A DNA stretch of 22,527 bases from Hawksworthiomyces lignivorus. Taxonomy: Eukaryota; Ascomycota; Sordariomycetes; Ophiostomatales; Ophiostomataceae. Location: NCBI GenBank assembly GCA_002917075.1, contig NTMA01000173.1, positions 1 to 22,527 of the forward strand, given 5' to 3'. This document shows positions 10,121 to 20,860 of this stretch, in pieces. A program made the position numbers and the translations under genes. The stretch's first letter is position 1, and every line of letters starts with the position of its first letter. The notes under the pieces were generated by a model. The model saw nothing but the letters and a program-made list of their open reading frames with translations. It searched no databases and was not told where the DNA came from.

Positions 10121-11704
10121 CCCGTATAAGACAGTAGTTTGTACGGTGTATGTAAATATAACTGGTACCATGCCTTCGATCTGGCAACAACATCACAAAA
10201 GCTTCATTCTCTTCGTTTTCTATCTCCATCCTCCTTTTCTTCTCTCACATTGAGACACGTTTTTTGCATTTCGTGTCTTTTTCTGGATTTTGCCATTGTG
10301 CTGTCTCGCCCTCATTCGGTCCCAGCACAACACCTAAGCTACGCTGCTTCATCACTAAGCTTTTCAAGGTAAGTCTAAGTGAACGACGTAGCCATCGTCA
10401 TCTTTGCTCTTGTTTTGTTTGCTCTGCTTCCCTTCAAAAACGTCCACGGGTGTCGAACGGCGCCCAATCCAACTCCGCACGCCTCCATTTGTTTTCTGCA
10501 GTTATCTGGCCAATTCACCAATCCCCTCCTCATCCTCCTCATGTGCAACCTCGTGCTGTTGGCTGCGCGCATCACTTGTCCGTTTGTCTTGTCTTCTGCG
10601 CCCTCGTCTGCTCTGTTACTTCACATGAGTTTTCTCGTTGTTTAGAGTGCCAAGAGTTCTATTTCTTCCCGGCATGCACCTTCGAACTCGTATAAGATGA
10701 AGGCTGCAAAAGCTCCGAGAAAGAGACCTGGGACGGCAGACGATGTCGGAGCAGACACCAGAGACGGGATAGGACGGCATCCAACCACAATGAGTGTTTT
10801 CTCTCTGCTCTCTACAATCACGCATTTCACTGCATAATTTCTTCTTTATTATCGTCTGGGCACTATTGTCATTCGTGCCCCGGAATGCGCCTCCTATCTA
10901 TTTTCTCCTGAATAACACACTCTTATCAAAAGCCGCGTTTCTCTGCCCTGCATAACCAATTCTCTCCAGCCCAACAAAGAAACCAGCCCAGCCTTTTCTT
11001 TGTCGCCCCGTTATCTTCTATTTTTTAATCTAGATTACATCGCTTTCGGTTTGTCACTATTTGGCACATACGTGCATAAAAGTTCACATGTTGGAGCTCC
11101 CAACAGATCTTTGTTGTGGCCTCTGCTCAGCCATTCATTTCATTATTGCCGCCCTCCTCTAAATCCCTGCGTCACGCCTTTTATACGTCCTGGTCGTCCT
11201 GCCCATAGCTTTTTTTTTTTTTTTTTGCTTGGCCCGCATGCCATATCTAGCACACTTATCTTCCTGCATGCACCTTCGCCTGGGGCTGGACCTGGTATCG
11301 ATATTAGCCAAGTCAGATTCCGGTTTCCTTCCTACTCGCGCGCTCTATCTGCCTTTCTTGCTCACCGTAACTTCACTCTGCACTATAATGTTAGTCACTT
11401 CACTTTGATAACTATCGTCCCTCTCTCTGTCTATTCTTTTTTTCACTGTCTTATTGGCTTTTGAAATCATAAGAGAATACACACTCTCTCTCCACCTCCT
11501 TATCAGTTACTCTCATTGCTGCAAGGATCTCGTTTTTTTGTTTTTTTTGTTTTTTTGCTGCATGTTAGCAAATTACTAACTATCTGCGCTTCTCCCAATT
11601 GCTAGAAGCTCTAAGTGCTCCGAGTTGCAATTATATTTATTCGACCTTCCGCGATTTGCTTCATCAATCCAACTTTCCTTTTTCTACAACAGCCACACAT
11701 CAAA
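10121..11704 (+). promoter_or_regulatory. Probable promoter and long leader region of AIM21
   Basis: A TATAAG string (10125-10130) is followed by a pyrimidine-rich stretch (about 10195-10360) and then a consensus 5' splice site, CAAG/GTAAGTC, with GT at 10369. A matching acceptor, TTTTCTGCAG, ends at 10501. The rest, to the AIM21 ATG, is T/C-rich with long T runs (about 11211-11226 and the G-separated T tracts at 11531-11556). I infer a transcribed, possibly spliced, leader or an independent non-coding transcript. No protein-coding gene is supported. Several open frames here (such as 11000-11464) are low-complexity hydrophobic strings. Confidence 0.35.
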
Positions 11705-14639
11705 ATGTCTGCAACAACACAAACACCAATCGTCCCTCCCCGTCCTGCCAGGGCGCAAGATGCCGTTCCCAAGATTCCGCCACGCCCTGTCCGCCGTGCC
11801 ATCAACCGCTCTTTATCACCAAGCGGCGACCGATTCGCTCCTTCGCCATTGAACGATGCCCTCCTCACCAAGAGCCCTAACACCGGCCTGTCGAGCAATG
11901 GTCTCTCATATCTGTCAGCCGACCCAATTGATCGATCTGGCTCCGTTGACCTCCCCTCCGTGGGCCAGGAAGGCATGGAATACGAAGTCGTGGCTGAAGA
12001 GCTAAGCGCTTCTAAGTCACAAGCCGGCAGCAGCCGCGCTGCATCTCCTGAACACACACGTACTGTTGGCGACGACGTCAAGTTGCATGCGCCAATGCCG
12101 TCCCTCCCTGCAGTCAGTGCCAAGCAGCGTGTGGCAGCCGTCACCCGTACGGACAGCGACAAGGCCGCATCCTTCGGCATTGGTCAACCCGGCGAAGATG
12201 GCATCAAGAAGAAGGCCAGCAAGGCCAGCACCACAAGCCAGGACTTGTCTACCGATGAACTCTTAGAAGACGAGCACGGCATTCCCGAGATCGGTCGTCA
12301 AGTCCCCATGTACCCCAACGCGGGTGATGTCCAGGCGCCGTCTCCTGCTGACGCATTGATCGACCCTGAGGCCGCCAAGAAGCATCACAGCCGCAAGAAG
12401 AGCGCCCGCGGCTTCGGAGATGTGCCTCCTGGCAGCTATGGCCTCCATGGTCATGGCGTTCTTCCCTCTGATAAGCTGGAACAGGCTTATTACAATAAGC
12501 ATCCCGAGCTGGCCGAGAAAGAGGTCACTCCGCACCACTCGGACCGCGCTCAGGACTTCTCCATGACGAGCGCAGAGCTCAACAAGATCGTGCGCGAGAC
12601 TGCCAGTCACGGCTCTGGAATTGGTAAGTAAATAAAAGGCGATGCAGCGCAATTCTTCAGCAAGGGGCTTTTTAGCCAAGACAGACGTTTTTGTGTATCA
12701 GGCGGACGTGGGGGGTGCATTGAACTATGCAGGCTTTCTTTTTTTTTTTTTTACCCGCTTGATGCATGCACTAACGTATTCTGCAGCTACCCATGACATT
12801 AATGGTACCCCCAGCGAACAGGTTGGCTGGCAAGCCATAGACGAATCGGCCTCCCGCCCCGCATCCGTCGCGCCCAAGGGCAAGTCAAACAGTTTCGGCA
12901 GCCAATCTTCTGCCTCAGCGTCTCTGCAGAAGGATTCCGCTCGTGTAGCACCCGAAATTTCGCTTTCTCCAGCCCCTGAAGACGCAAATATTATCCACGT
13001 CGATGATCTCAGCAACCGCCGCAAGAGTGTTATGTTCAGCGACGACGAATCGCCGGAATTAGAATACGAAAGCGAAGCGCCAATTCTTGCACTGGACGAG
13101 GTTGCGAAAGACCCGTCGGCATACGAGCAACCACCTGCTGTCGAACCTGCATTCGAGCGCCGCCTCAGTTCTATTGACGACGGCGAGACATCGAGTCGAC
13201 ACTCCAGCCGGCCCGCCAGCATTAAGAACGCGCACATTTCCGAAGAAGCCGAAAAGCCAGAAGAAGAGTACGAGCCTCTGTTCAAGGACGAGAAGAAAGT
13301 TGGCCGCCCACCGTCTATCTCCGCCAAGTCTCTTAACGGCGACGAGCCAGTGACCCGGTTCCCAAGCCGCGATATTTGGGAAGACGCCCCCAGCAGCGCC
13401 CACTACACCGCTGTCGTATCTACGCCGGATTTGCCGGCTGGTGAGAGCCAACAGCAGGAAGAGGAAGAGAACGCCGGCCGTCGCTCTTCAGAGGTTCCAT
13501 CTCGCACTACAGAAACGCCTGCGCAGGCCTTCGCTAGACACCAGGAGGAGCTTGCGGAGAAGGAGCTGCGCGGTACAGACGTTTTGTTAGAAAACAGGAA
13601 GCCGCACAAGCCCTCGCTCTGGACAATGCAGCAGCCCCAACCGGCTAGCAAGGTTCTGCCCACCGTGGGCAACGCCCTCGGCTCTGCCACCTCTGCTTCT
13701 AGCACTGGAAACGCCAGCAGCTCCCGTCGGCCGCCGGCAGTGCAGCGCTTCCCTAGTCGCGACGTTTGGGAAGATGCCCCAGAGAGCCTGCAGCTCCAAG
13801 CTGTGGTCTCGAACCCACAGGAAGAGGAGGTTCCATCTCCTGTAGAGGTGGCCAAGCCGGAGATCCCTCAGCGACCGACAAGAAAGTTGACGGATCCGTC
13901 GGAGAAGGCAGCTCCTGCTGTGCCCAGTCGGCCAAAGCCAAAGACTGCAGTGGCTACCGAAGGGGATGCCGACAGCCAATTAAAGCCAGTTGTTTCAGAC
14001 AGACCCAAGCCCGTCATTCCCAGTCGCCCCGTGAGGCAGCAGATTCCCAGCGCAGAGCAGGAGTCGGAATCTGTCCCTCGAGCCAAGCCTGCGGTCCCGG
14101 CGCGGCCTTTTGGTGGCAAGATTGCGCAGCTTCAAGCAAACTTCATGTCTGATCTTAACAAGAAGTTGAAGATTGGACCGCAGGCACCCAAAAAGGAAGA
14201 GCCTGCCGAGTCAACCGAAGAAGCTGCCGAAGAGGTGGAAAAGGCTCCTCTTGTGGATGCTCGTAAGGGTCGTGCCCGGGGTCCTCAGAGACGTGCACCG
14301 CGGTCAAGTCCCAGCCCAGCTGCACCTGCCGCTGTAGTAGCTGCTGCCTCCACTGCTGCCCCGATTTCCCTGGGCTTCTCGACAACCACAACACTCTTCA
14401 GTATTGACCCGGAGGAGGATTTGCTGAGCCTCTCTGGTGCCAAGCTTGCGCCTGCCGAAGTAGCCGAGCCAAAACCACAGGAGACGGTGGTGGAAGAGAA
14501 GGAGGAAGACGTGCCGGTCGAGAAGGCGGAGACAGCAGATGCGGACGCAGCAGTCGAGACCCTAGCCGAAACTAAAGCCATAGAGGCGGATGAAGTTGTG
14601 GAACCGACCTCAGCTGCCGAAGCTGCCGCTGAGGAGTAG
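11705..14639 (+). CDS. AIM21: Aim21-like actin cytoskeleton protein, two exons
   Basis: Joined exons 11705-12623 and 12787-14639 give 923 aa. The intron 12624-12786 has donor GTAAGT, branch CACTAAC and acceptor CTGCAG. In yeast Aim21 acts with Tda2 at cortical actin patches, binds SH3 proteins and regulates barbed-end assembly during endocytosis; the name comes from altered mitochondrial inheritance. Seen: proline-rich SH3-ligand-like motifs at both ends (IVPPRPAR 9-16, KIPPRPVRR 23-31, then IPQRPTRK, VPSRPKPK, IPSRPVRQ and VPARPFGGK 743-751), followed by the family-typical KIAQLQANFMSDLNKKL (751-767). The rest is charged, Ser/Ala/Glu-rich and probably disordered. A module FPSRD[IV]WEDAP occurs twice (498-508 and 628-638), each followed by a similar AVVS..P stretch. 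The first in-frame ATG is 11705 (context ATCAAAATG). The C terminus is Glu/Ala-rich. Family call is good; details of partners are inferred from yeast. Confidence 0.88.
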
Positions 14640-15533
14640 ACTTCATATTCCACTGTCTGCTGCCGTTCTATGCCTCTCTTCTGGAAGTTGTAGATTGAGA
14701 CTGTTGAAAGAAAAACCGACGAAAAAATTTTAGTATCAAGAAGGAGAAGTATCCTTGGCGAGATTTCCTTGTGGTTATCTATCTGGGCATTGTTTGTCTT
14801 TTTATGCCATTTTTGACTCCGTTCTTTTCCTTCTCATCTTCCGTCTTATCTCTATGTCCTCTTACTAAGAGACTAACCTAGATTTTGGTTATTAATTTTT
14901 GCTGCACCGTTTCTTGTATTTAGTTTTTTTTTTTTGGTTTTGTAGCATAGTAAACAGGTGTCACAATGCTTTGGAAGCATTACATACACTTTCGAGGCTT
15001 CATGTCCTCAACATCCAGACCTTTGTTCCAGTATTTTCATGTGACCGTTTTATGTAGGAGCATTTTCAATTCAATATCTAACCCGACTACTCTTAGTTAT
15101 TGAAGTATCATGCCGTATAGAAAGGCACTCTCATAAGCTCACGGCGGACAGGCAAAGATTCAACGGCGGTCGACGAAATCTTCTACGGAAACAGATTAAG
15201 CTGACGGCGACGTAAGCAATAAAAGAAGTCAATAGCAAGCTGCAATTTCTAAAGATAAAAACATTGGCAGACTTCAAACTATGAAAAGCCTCCCAAATCC
15301 CAAAGAAAACTCCTAGATTTGCTACTTTTATGCCGATGGACTCCAATAGAATGGACTGGAACGTCTAGAAAAAAACATAATAAAATAATATATAGCTCGG
15401 CGCTGTAAAATGGAAGTCGTGCCTCGTTCGTGTTGGTAGTTTACCATGTATGAAAAGCCCCCCCCTCCCTCCCGTTTTCCCTAGATGCAAAATGTGTTCG
15501 TGATGGTCACCGTTTTCACCATCATTTTTTCCT
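14640..15533. other. Convergent 3' region between AIM21 and MCM10
   Basis: Both flanking genes end here, so it should contain two 3' untranslated regions and polyadenylation sites. It is AT-rich, with a T run near 14924-14934 and AATAAAATAATATATA-like DNA near 15378-15395, but no gene. A short minus-strand frame at 15131-15346 has no recognisable content. Confidence 0.5.
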
Positions 15534-18386
15534 CTATATAATAACTAGCTCGTCCTCGTCCTCGTCTTCGTTTTCGTCTCCTGCATTCGCCGACCCTATG
15601 GTCGTACCAAGGCTCTCTCGCCCGGCTTCCCGGATGCCCTTGCCGCCTATCAGGAACCGCGTCTTCTTGCGGACGGGCGAGCGCTCCGGGCGAGGCAGGT
15701 TGGGCGCGCTTGCGGTAGCGGCGGCCGTAGCGGCAGCGGCGGCGGCAGCCTTGCGAAAGCCGCTCTCGATGGACTGGTCGGCCGCCAGCTTCTCGCCCTC
15801 TTTCATGCGGCCCAACTTGGCCCGCAGATCGGCGCCCCAGCCGAAGCCACCGCTGCCACCGCTGCCACCGCCGGTGCTGCTGCTGATGCTGCCGCCACCG
15901 CCGCCCGTAGTCGTCGTCGAACTGGAGAGGGCTGACTGCGGTCGCTTCCGCTTGGCGGGACCTAGGTGGATGACGGGGTTGCTGCCGCTGCCGCTGCTGT
16001 TGCTGGTGAGCGTACCTGCGGCACTGACTGCGCGGTCGGCGGAGCTTGCACCGCCGAGATCGCTGCTCAGAGTTTTGCTGCTACCTCCGCCGCTGCGGCG
16101 CGCCGCAATGGACGCCAGCAGGTTGGCCCGAGACGCAGCCGCCGGGTCGGCCAGGGACGACCCGGCTGTGGTCGCGGACGACGCTGCCGACAGCTGGGAC
16201 GGCGCCTGCGACGACCGCGTGGTCGCCGCCGACGACAGCGAGGCGGTCGAGATGGACCCTACGCTGCCAAAGGTCTTTGACCGGTCCTGCCGGGTCTTCC
16301 CCGCCGTCGCCGCCAGCTGCATGTAGTCGCGGCCGGCGCCAGAGCCCAGCTCGCCCAGCTTGCGGGCGATGTCCGTCTCGCGCTCTTTCTGGGCCAGGCG
16401 GCGCTTGATGCCCTCCTGGCGCTCGACCTTGTCGGCGTAGCCGCCAGCATCGGCGCCGTCGAGCAGGGCGCTCGCGCTGGCGCCGGCCTGACCAGCCACG
16501 TACCAGCGGCTCTGGGCAGACCAGTCGTAGCCAGAGCTGGCGGCTTCTGTGCGGCCACCGTTCCGGTCGCCGCTGCCACCGCCACCGCGTCCACCACGAC
16601 GCCCGCCCTGTCCCCGCGACCCTGAGCCCCCTCTTTCGGTTCGGCCAAAGCCGGCGGCGCCGTTGATCTCGTTGCGGGTGGCGCGCATCTTGCGGATGCC
16701 CTCGCTCGCGTGGTACTCGCAGTACTCGGTGCGGCGGGCGTTGATCCACTCACTGCAGAGCTGGCCGTCGCGCTTGACGGATTTGCAGTAGCCTAGGTCG
16801 CGGGCGGTGCCGATCTCGAGGATGGTGTCGGCGTCCGAGTTGATGACTAGGCCCCAGCGGCCGGTATCGAGGCGGCCAGGTGGTGGCGGCATCACGGCCG
16901 GGTTGAGCACGGCGACGACGGTGCCGGTGGACAGCTTCCAGAAGCGGTCGAAGCCGGACTTGAAGAGGAACAGGTCGATCTGATAGGTCAAGTCGACAAG
17001 GCTGAGGACCATGTACTTGCCCCGGTCCTGTTGCTTCTGCATCTGGCTGCCGCCGCTACCGCCCTCTACTGGCTTGTGGGCGCGTGGATCCGACTTTGAC
17101 GCTACGATAGCGAACACTACGACGTCGGTCTCGACCTCGGGCAACTCGAAGTTGGGCGCCTTGACTTCTCGGAGTAGGTCCTGGATAGAGTAGGTCGTCT
17201 TGCCGGCCACGGCGCGTGCTACGACCGAGTGTGGGAGGACGCGCTTAGATAGATGGTACCCGCTGTAGGGTTCAAAGGACGCCGAATCGGTCGGGCCTTC
17301 GGATGCACCACTGCCACCAGCTGCAGCATCACGGCCTAGGGGTGCATCGCCGTCGTCGACGTACTTTGACCGAATGCTCGGAGTCGTATTGCTGCGGCGA
17401 AGCTGTGTGCCACTGCCTTCCGCGACTGCCGACTTTCGCCCGGACGCTACGCCAAGAATATCGTCGCGGCTGTACTGCTGTGGCCGATCCGGAACGACGG
17501 GAATGTCGACGGCTTTCGACTTGTATTCCTCCATCTCCTCCTTTCCGACAGCAAACGCGGAGTTGCGCAGCTTCTGAATCCGTTCAGACTTGTCTTGCCG
17601 TGCGGCTTCTTGGCTCCGGGCCGCAGCTAGTCGTTCATTGAAGCTCAGCGGCCGCTGCGGTGGTTGTTGTGTGTCTCTCTGTGATCCTCCCTCCCCCAGC
17701 GAGCTGGAGCTTCTGATACTGCCAGTGAGACCTGGCCGAAAAGATGCAGGGGCCCTCTTCAACGATACATCCTGTCCACGCAGTCCCTTGTCGATGCCGA
17801 GCAGGACCCGTTTTGGCGATTTCTGTGTCGTCTCCGCTGAGGACTGTGCTCGCCGTATTGGGGACGCTGGAACCTCAATGGCGGTCCTTGTTGGTGACCT
17901 CTGCTGTCGCAATTGGCTGCTGTGTGCTGCTGTTGCTGCTGCTGACGTGCGAGACATGGAACCCGGTGTTGATCTGGCCGACCCTGCTGCCTCTGCTGCC
18001 GCCGCTGTCCTCTGCGCCTTGGCAGCCTGGAGTTTCTTCAGTCGCAGCTTAGCCTGGATCTCCTGCAACTGCAGCTGCAATGTTTCTTCGTCTTCTTCCT
18101 CTGCATCGTCGTACCCTGGCCCTCCCTCTGCGCCCTCCATATCGTCCAAGCCGCGACTGTCAATTTGGCGTGTCCGAAGCGGTGACGGCGACGTTCGCGC
18201 AGCCTCCAAGTGTCGTAACCGGGCACGGCCGCCAGGTGTGCTGAGGAGGGCTTCGTGCGGGGATCGAGGCGGCCATTGAGCCTTAGCTGCCGGGGATTCT
18301 GGTGGTCAGGTTGAGCGTCAGCAAGAGAATGCCAAGGCTGGGAGGGATTGGGTACGCCAGATATCATATCACGCACTGGGCAGCAT
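15534..18386 (-). CDS. MCM10: Mcm10 replication initiation/elongation factor
   Basis: Mcm10 activates the CMG helicase, binds DNA and polymerase alpha, and travels with forks in the nucleus. The large minus-strand frame shows a Glu-rich segment and coiled coil (about 71-99), a conserved OB-fold region starting YSGYHLSKRVLPHS at 348, and the Mcm10 zinc finger C508-x9-C518-x11-C530-x2-H533, then Gly/Arg-rich and Ser/Ala-rich disordered sequence and an acidic tail. The first ATG in this frame (18140) is too late: sequence upstream to 18298 keeps reading as protein (QWPPRSPHEALLSTPGGRAR), which I recall as the typical fungal Mcm10 N terminus, until a TGA near 18304. I therefore infer a 10-nt first coding exon, 18386-18377 (ATGCTGCCCA), and an intron 18376-18299 (donor GTGCGT, branch CTGAC, acceptor ACCAG). 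This gives 924 aa starting MLPKSPAAKAQW. An acceptor at the next CAG (ending 18286) would also keep frame. Family is certain; the first exon is a model. Confidence 0.92.
18299..18376 (-). other. Inferred first intron of MCM10
   Basis: On the minus strand the segment starts GTGCGT (identical to the third intron donor of TVP18), has CTGAC about 23 nt before the end, and closes with ACCAG. Its length of 78 nt is normal for a filamentous fungus. Removing it skips an in-frame TGA and joins ATGCTGCCCA to coding sequence in frame. Confidence 0.6.
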
Positions 18387-19423
18387 TTTCCTCTCTTAGC
18401 TTCACCTCTTGCAAAGTGGTTGCCAACCAGGCTGCGTTAAAGAGAGTGAGCAAAAGAAGAGGATAAAACGGGAAGAAAAGAGAAAGGAAAAATGAGAAAC
18501 TCCACGGCCGAGACACTCATCAGAAGAGAAGGCGGGAAATCTTGTCTCGGGAGGAATAGATTGAACAGCAGAGAAAAGCGGGAGGAGTTTCTCTGTTGTT
18601 TACCCTCCGCCTCTCTCTAAGATGCCAGACGGCATGGGACAGCAAGGGTCTGTTTGTGTCTCTGCAATAAGTGAGGGTTAATATAGCGCCCAAGAAGTTG
18701 GCATATCGGTCAGGGGTCGTACTAGAGGAGGTGTGGAGAGACTGGTAGAGCATAAGGAGTGAGACTGGCATTGGGGTGGAAGAACACCTACTTGAGAGAG
18801 GCAGGAGGATGAAGGAGCAAAGGCAAGACAGGTTGAGATGGACAAGCCCTCCAAAGGACTAGATGAGAGTAGAGAATAGCAGGATAGCTGATAGTGGAGG
18901 CTGAATTTTAAAATAAATAAAAATTAAAAAAAAAAAAAAAAAAGTTCAAAAAAAAGAGACCAAGACAAGGCGAAGGCAGCGCTTCTCAGCTGTGACGTCT
19001 CTATGCCTATGTACACTTATCGGTAGACAGAGAAGCGAGCCACAATGGTTAAGACTAGGAAAAAGAGACTAGCCAAGACTTTGAAAATGCTGGGTGGATG
19101 GCCGTTAGAATGTGGTTGGATAGCCTATGGCTGAAGTCAAAGAGGCTTTTTGCATGGAGAGGACTGATAATCTCTTGACGATCGCCGCTAAAAAGTGCTT
19201 TGACGCGTTCCAGACGCGTTCCACAAAGGGCGACGCGCTTTGCTTATGTAACACTAATATATCGCTATAGTTAGGTGACGGACGCCCACCAGCAGAGAGA
19301 CGGACTGCACAATGCAGCGTGCTACAGCATACAGGACATAGTTTACAATTTTGGATATCTCTTGTCTGTCAGAGACGGCAATTGATGACCTTTAGAATTC
19401 CTATCGTCTGGTAGATCGCGACA
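18387..19423. promoter_or_regulatory. Divergent promoter region of MCM10 and RNase H2B
   Basis: A shared intergenic region of about 1 kb. The MCM10 side is purine-rich on the plus strand (CT-rich on the transcribed minus strand, about 18430-18600), which fits its 5' leader, and carries an A-rich tract including A18 at 18926-18943. The RNase H2B side carries the paired ACGCGT boxes at 19202-19223. The leader towards 19424 has no long CT tract. No gene is supported; the frame at 18520-18771 minus is probably part of the leader. Confidence 0.55.
19202..19223. promoter_or_regulatory. Two tandem MluI cell-cycle boxes (MCB)
   Basis: A perfect direct tandem of the 11-mer GACGCGTTCCA places ACGCGT at 19203-19208 and 19214-19219; a related GACGCGC follows at 19232-19238. 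The pair lies about 205 bp upstream of the RNase H2B start and about 820 bp from the MCM10 start. ACGCGT is the known site of MBF (Mbp1/Swi6-type) factors that drive G1/S genes, which fits both neighbours. The 11-bp spacing is about one helical turn. Confidence 0.6.
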
Positions 19424-20860
19424 ATGCCACCAAGAACAACACGAAACACGCGGTCCAAAGGCGCCGCCTCGGCCGACGATGCCTCCGCGGCAGCCTCAGC
19501 GACGGCGTCCAAGTACACGCTGGAACCCGAGAGCACCAACCCACCGAAACTGTTTATTCTGCCCAAGAAGGCCAGCGCAGCAGCCCGGATTGTCACCCTG
19601 CCACATCCACGCTACGCAGCCAAGCCGACACGGTATCTGGTGTGTCCCGAGACGGGCGTATACGAATTCACACACATTGCATGTCCGCAGACAACCCCGC
19701 GCAGCTGGCTCATTGCCGGCGGCGAAGGGGCGAAGGAGAGCGTGGTAGCGGTACAAGAGACGAAAGAAGACGAGCCGGCAGAAGCTGCACAAGACGACAA
19801 GACATCACCACTGAAATCCGGCTTCGAGGCGCACGTCACGCAGAGCGCCGACCTGTACGTGGCCACGTTGGTCGACCCGCTGTTTCTGCTGCTGCCGGCG
19901 CTGGCGTCGGAGCGGCCTTCGTCTTCGTCGTCGTCGTCTGCGCCCCCCAAGCGCATGTTCCTGACGGCGGACGACCACTTTGACGCGCTGCCGCAGGAGG
20001 CGTCGGACCTGGCAGCGCTGCTGCGGCACGACGCCGGGGTGCGGGAGCTGTTCGCGACGCGGATGGCGGTGGTGTGCGACACGGTGGCGGCGGGGGACGA
20101 GCCCATGTTCCGGCTCAACGAGGACAAGCTGCTGCTGGCGCTGGTGGGCAAGGCGCAGCGGGCGAGCGCGGCGCTGCCGGCGAGCCTGGCGGACAAGTTT
20201 GTAGCCAAGGCGCTGGAGGCGCCGGTGCTGAGCGTGCAGCGCAGCGGTTACGGAGGCAGTGCAGGCGGCAGCAGCACGCCGGTGGCGGACGCGTCGACGC
20301 CATCGACCGTCGACTCGGCCGCCGACTCCTCGGCGGCGTCCAGCTTCACCTCCGACGCTTCTGCGTCGACGGCGGCGACGTCCGTGGCTGCGGGTGACAG
20401 CAACAACAGCAGCGACGACAGCGACGGCGTGCGCACGGCCATGCAGGCGCCCGACGAGGTAGTGGCGCTGCAGCGGCTGCGCGTGGCCTTTGACTTTGTG
20501 TGCTCGCGTTACGTGCCGCCGGCGCTGGCAGCGCGGCTGCGGGCGCGGCTCGCAGAGGGCGGCGCGGTCGGCGGCGGCGGCGTCGACTTTGCGCCGCTGG
20601 ACGCGTACCTGGGGCGGCTGGCGGCGCTGCGGCAGGAGGTGGTCAAGGCGCGGTCGGCGGCGCTGGACTACGCGGCGGCGCGCAGCAAACGGGCGCTCGA
20701 GGACGAGGAGGACGACTACGCGGCGCGGGCGGAGAAGAAGCGCAAGAAGGAGGAGGAGGAGAAGCGGCGCAAGGCCAGCGAGAGCCGCGGCGTGCGCGAG
20801 CTCAAAAAGGTCAACGTGAGCGGCATGAAGAAGCTGAGCGAGTTCTTCAAGAAGAAGTAG
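19424..20860 (+). CDS. RNH202: Ribonuclease H2 subunit B
   Basis: A single exon of 478 aa. Subunit B is a non-catalytic partner in the RNase H2 heterotrimer, which removes misincorporated ribonucleotides and RNA-DNA hybrids in the nucleus. Seen: an N-terminal triple-barrel-like region with YLVCPETGVYEF (71-82), the RSWLI segment (93-97), and SADLYVATLVDPLFLLLPAL (141-160), a family signature; then a helical domain with FDALPQEASDLAALL (186-200) and KFVAKAL (258-264). A Ser/Thr/Ala/Asp-rich insert (about 275-335) is low complexity. A charged Lys/Glu helix (about 424-452) precedes the C-terminal MKKLSEFF (468-475), a PCNA-binding (PIP) motif with Met in place of Gln, as I recall for human RNASEH2B. 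The ATG at 19424 (context GCGACAATG) is the first in frame. It is divergent from MCM10 and convergent with DUO1. Codon use is strongly GC-rich in the second half. Confidence 0.92.
   Translation: MPPRTTRNTRSKGAASADDASAAASATASKYTLEPESTNPPKLFILPKKASAAARIVTLPHPRYAAKPTRYLVCPETGVYEFTHIACPQTTPRSWLIAGGEGAKESVVAVQETKEDEPAEAAQDDKTSPLKSGFEAHVTQSADLYVATLVDPLFLLLPALASERPSSSSSSSAPPKRMFLTADDHFDALPQEASDLAALLRHDAGVRELFATRMAVVCDTVAAGDEPMFRLNEDKLLLALVGKAQRASAALPASLADKFVAKALEAPVLSVQRSGYGGSAGGSSTPVADASTPSTVDSAADSSAASSFTSDASASTAATSVAAGDSNNSSDDSDGVRTAMQAPDEVVALQRLRVAFDFVCSRYVPPALAARLRARLAEGGAVGGGGVDFAPLDAYLGRLAALRQEVVKARSAALDYAAARSKRALEDEEDDYAARAEKKRKKEEEEKRRKASESRGVRELKKVNVSGMKKLSEFFKKK

Noticed and set aside
11000..11464. 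154-codon hydrophobic open frame upstream of AIM21
   Set aside because: Non-ATG start is possible, composition follows the T/C-rich DNA, no conserved motif; likely leader or promoter DNA.
11531..11556. G-separated T tracts as a structured element or terminator
   Set aside because: Simple low-complexity T-rich DNA as found throughout the leaders in this window; no stem could be formed.
11615..11704. Extended AIM21 start at 11615
   Set aside because: That codon is GTG and the added residues are translated T-rich leader; the first in-frame ATG is 11705.
15598..16326. Long plus-strand frame opposite MCM10
   Set aside because: It mirrors the GC-rich low-complexity C-terminal half of MCM10; Pro/Leu/Ala-rich with no recognisable motif, so a shadow frame.
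18141..18209. TTG at 18209 as the MCM10 start
   Set aside because: Non-ATG start, and the conserved coding sequence continues further upstream; the two-exon model from 18386 explains it better.
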